Assembly (NCBI GenBank): GCA_903844155.1
Contig: CAIMSU010000341.1
Location: 1-64,000 of the forward strand
Reading direction: 5' to 3'
Length of the DNA stretch: 64,000 bases
Source: an uncultured Pseudomonadota bacterium
Lineage (GTDB): Bacteria; Myxococcota_A; UBA796; SXON01
The notes beneath the pieces are model-generated. The model saw nothing but the letters and a program-made list of their open reading frames with translations. It was not told the origin of the DNA and ran no database searches. Position 1 is the first letter of the stretch, and each line of letters starts with the position of its first letter. Positions 62,147 through 64,000 of the stretch are shown in pieces. The translations under genes were made by a program, and so were the position numbers.

Positions 62147-64000
62147 TCATTTTCCTTCCGGTCCGGCAGCCACCGGGGGTTGCGTCGCGGGTGCAGCGGG
62201 CGTGAAGTCGAGGATTCGCATCTGGTTGGGCTGGAGCTGGAGGTGCGCTTCGACGGGGCCGTACCCCGGCCCGGAAACGCGCACCACAGCGGGCGTGTTG
62301 GCGACGAGCGCGGTCGTCCACGGCGGGTTGCCGGTCAACGGCTTGCCGTCCACGGCGGCCGTGAAGCCAGCGGGCGCGCGGATCTCGATGGCGGGCGGGG
62401 CGGCCATCACGCCCATCCCGGCCCCCTGTCCGCCGGGCGCCTTGCTCGTGCCGATCACAAAACCGCACGCGAGCCCGAGCATCAGGATGAAAAAGCAAAC
62501 CGTGACGTAGGCGAGGTGCACCCCGTTCGGGGTTCGGTACACCACGCGGGGGCGACTGTCGGCGAGGTCCGGCCGGGCGTCGGCGCGCACGGACAGGCGG
62601 TCCGGGCGGGGCGCGTCGAGGGCCGGTCGCCGCATGACCTGCCCCCGATCGGCCGGCTGGTCCATCGGCTGTCGGGCGGCGACGCGGGGGTCCGGGTGCG
62701 TGGGGGGCCCGAACGGGTCGGGCCGGATCACGGTCGCCGCGTCCGACCACTGAGCCGGCCCGGAGGGGTCGGGGAGGTAGCCGGGGCCGAGGGTGGGATT
62801 CCGGATCAACGTGGACTCTTCCGCGAGTCCCATCGGTGGGAGGCGTGTATGGACCGGCGCCGGCGGTGCAGCGGGCGCGGGGCGGGACGCGGCCGGCGGG
62901 GGCCTGGTGGCCGACGGCGCGACGGGCGGAGGCGCGGTCGCCATGCGGGCGGGTGCGGCGGGCGGGGGCTTCGTCGATGACGGCGCGACGGGCGGAGGCG
63001 CGGTCGCCATGCGGGCGGGTGCGGCGGGCGGGCGCGAGGGGGCGCCAAGGGCGCCGGGGCCGGGAACGGGGCGTGAGATGCCCGTTGACCCGCGGGGTGA
63101 GGAGGAGGCCGGCGCGGATCGGGCTGCCGTCGGCACCTCCGGCGCTGCCGGGGTGGCGGTCGCCGAGGCGGCCTTCGCGGCCGCTGCCTTCGCGGCTCGC
63201 GCGTACGGGCCGGTGTCGATCTCAGAGGGCTTCGGCGCCGGCTTCTCGCCGTCCTGGAGGAGCCCACGCACAAACGTCGCCAGCGTCGCGGCCGAGAAGA
63301 TGAACCCGGAGTCATGGAAGAAGGTGTTCAGCGCGTCCTTGAACGCGGTCGCGGTCGGGTAGCGCTCCGCCGGGTCAAGGCGAAGGGCGGCGGCGATCAC
63401 GAGGTCGAGGGCGGGCGGCACATCCGGGTTGATGTGGCTCGGGGGTTCGACGACGCCGCGTCGGACCGCCTCAAGCGTCTTCAGGTCTCCCGCTTCGCGG
63501 AACGGGTGCCGTCCGGTCAGCAGCTCGTAGAAGACCACCCCCGCGGCAAAAAGATCCGCCCGTTGATCCAGGGGGCGTCCCGCCGCCTGCTCGGGCGCCA
63601 TGTAGTCAAAACGCCCCTTGATGACGCCGGTCTGCGTCTCGGCCGCCTTGACCGTCGCCTTGGCGATGCCAAAGTCGGTGAGCTTGACCTCCCCCTGCAC
63701 GCTCACGAGCACGTTGGCGGGCGAGATGTCGCGGTGGATGATGTCGAGCGGGACCTGCACGCCGTCGCGAACGACGGTGCGGTTGTGCGCGTACTCCAGC
63801 CCCTTGAGCATCTCGATGAGCACGTAGACGGCATGCGGAAAGGGCAGGGTGATCCCTTTCTTTGCGCAGCGCTCGAGGATCTGCCCGAGGTCCTTGCCGT
63901 TCACGTATTCCATGGCGATGAAGTACTGCTCGTCGACGGCGCCAAGATCGAGGATCTGCACGATGTTCGCGTGCGAGAGCAGCCCCGCGATCTTTGCCTC
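62147..64000 (-). CDS. Hanks-type Ser/Thr protein kinase with PEGA-like tail (5' end outside window)
   Basis: Partial: at least 617 aa, with the ATP-binding loop beyond the window's right edge (the frame continues EAKIAGLLSHANIVQILD at the edge). HRDISPANVLV catalytic loop, DFGIAKA and APEQA, then kinase C-lobe to about 230 aa after the edge. A Pro/Ala-rich linker with two near-identical 'APARMATAPPPVAPS' blocks follows, then a membrane helix (VCFFILMLGLACGFVIG) and a beta-rich PEGA-like extracytoplasmic end. It leads the lipid operon with a 1-base gap to UbiA, suggesting that phosphorylation of operon enzymes or sensing at the envelope is part of the system. Confidence 0.88.
   Translation of the reverse strand, partial: EAKIAGLLSHANIVQILDLGAVDEQYFIAMEYVNGKDLGQILERCAKKGITLPFPHAVYVLIEMLKGLEYAHNRTVVRDGVQVPLDIIHRDISPANVLVSVQGEVKLTDFGIAKATVKAAETQTGVIKGRFDYMAPEQAAGRPLDQRADLFAAGVVFYELLTGRHPFREAGDLKTLEAVRRGVVEPPSHINPDVPPALDLVIAAALRLDPAERYPTATAFKDALNTFFHDSGFIFSAATLATFVRGLLQDGEKPAPKPSEIDTGPYARAAKAAAAKAASATATPAAPEVPTAARSAPASSSPRGSTGISRPVPGPGALGAPSRPPAAPARMATAPPPVAPSSTKPPPAAPARMATAPPPVAPSATRPPPAASRPAPAAPPAPVHTRLPPMGLAEESTLIRNPTLGPGYLPDPSGPAQWSDAATVIRPDPFGPPTHPDPRVAARQPMDQPADRGQVMRRPALDAPRPDRLSVRADARPDLADSRPRVVYRTPNGVHLAYVTVCFFILMLGLACGFVIGTSKAPGGQGAGMGVMAAPPAIEIRAPAGFTAAVDGKPLTGNPPWTTALVANTPAVVRVSGPGYGPVEAHLQLQPNQMRILDFTPAAPATQPPVAAGPEGK

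Overview
The window is very GC-rich and densely coding, and it looks like the chromosome of a myxococcotal (delta-proteobacterial lineage) predator or soil/sediment bacterium. The evidence is: several secreted proteins ending in a Cys-containing linker, a hydrophobic stretch and an Arg cluster (MYXO-CTERM-like sorting tails at about 4.7, 13.55, 22.7 and 30.7 kb); MopE-type Asp/Cys repeats; an Oar-like TonB receptor; many Thr/Asp/Gly-rich lipoproteins; and three large Hanks-type Ser/Thr kinases. No rRNA, CRISPR array, insertion sequence or phage gene was seen. The only RNA genes found are two tRNA-Ser genes behind tadA.

Layout. 0-10.4 kb: an SDR, a giant glycine-rich/MopE-repeat secreted protein, a decayed small-protein/nucleotidyltransferase pair, an XRE-cupin regulator divergent from an SDR plus QueA-like pair, an intact small-protein/nucleotidyltransferase pair, then tadA-tRNA-Ser(CGA)-tRNA-Ser(GGA). 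10.4-20.4 kb: secreted alkaline-phosphatase-superfamily hydrolase, matrixin-type protease pair, and an Oar-like receptor with two lipoproteins. 20.4-31.7 kb: leuB-like dehydrogenase plus MAPEG protein, a frameshifted secreted protein, a geranylgeranyl-reductase-like flavoprotein, a Crp-led operon whose second gene carries a degenerate nucleotide-cyclase-like region, a MobA-like transferase, a DUF4388/TPR-like protein and a trypsin-like protease. 31.8-38 kb: comF, aroC, a lactate-racemase-like gene, and a three-gene TadE/TadG cluster. 38-45.3 kb: a sialidase-like lipoprotein; a copper-type bufferin operon (bufA2-bufB-bufC) divergent from a Fur-family regulator plus ModA-like protein; and a beta-helix lipoprotein. 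45.3-52.5 kb: two divergent kinases, one interrupted by an in-frame TGA, and a methyltransferase.

52.5-64 kb is the most unusual part: ten minus-strand genes that abut or overlap by 1-4 bases, apart from one gap of about 100 bases. From upstream to downstream they are a Ser/Thr kinase with PEGA-like tail, a UbiA-family prenyltransferase of the decaprenyl-phosphate phosphoribosyltransferase type, a diacylglycerol-kinase-family protein, a TauE/SafE permease, an OafA-type acyltransferase, a methyltransferase, a cyclic-nucleotide-binding/patatin phospholipase fused to the C-terminal part of a KAS III ketosynthase, a lysophospholipid-type acyltransferase, an SDR lacking the catalytic Tyr, and an AhpD/CMD-family protein. 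This reads as a kinase-led lipid-remodelling or lipid-glycan locus that I do not recognise. A perfect 26-bp inverted repeat sits at its downstream end, and one diverged arm of that repeat is embedded in frame inside its acyltransferase gene.
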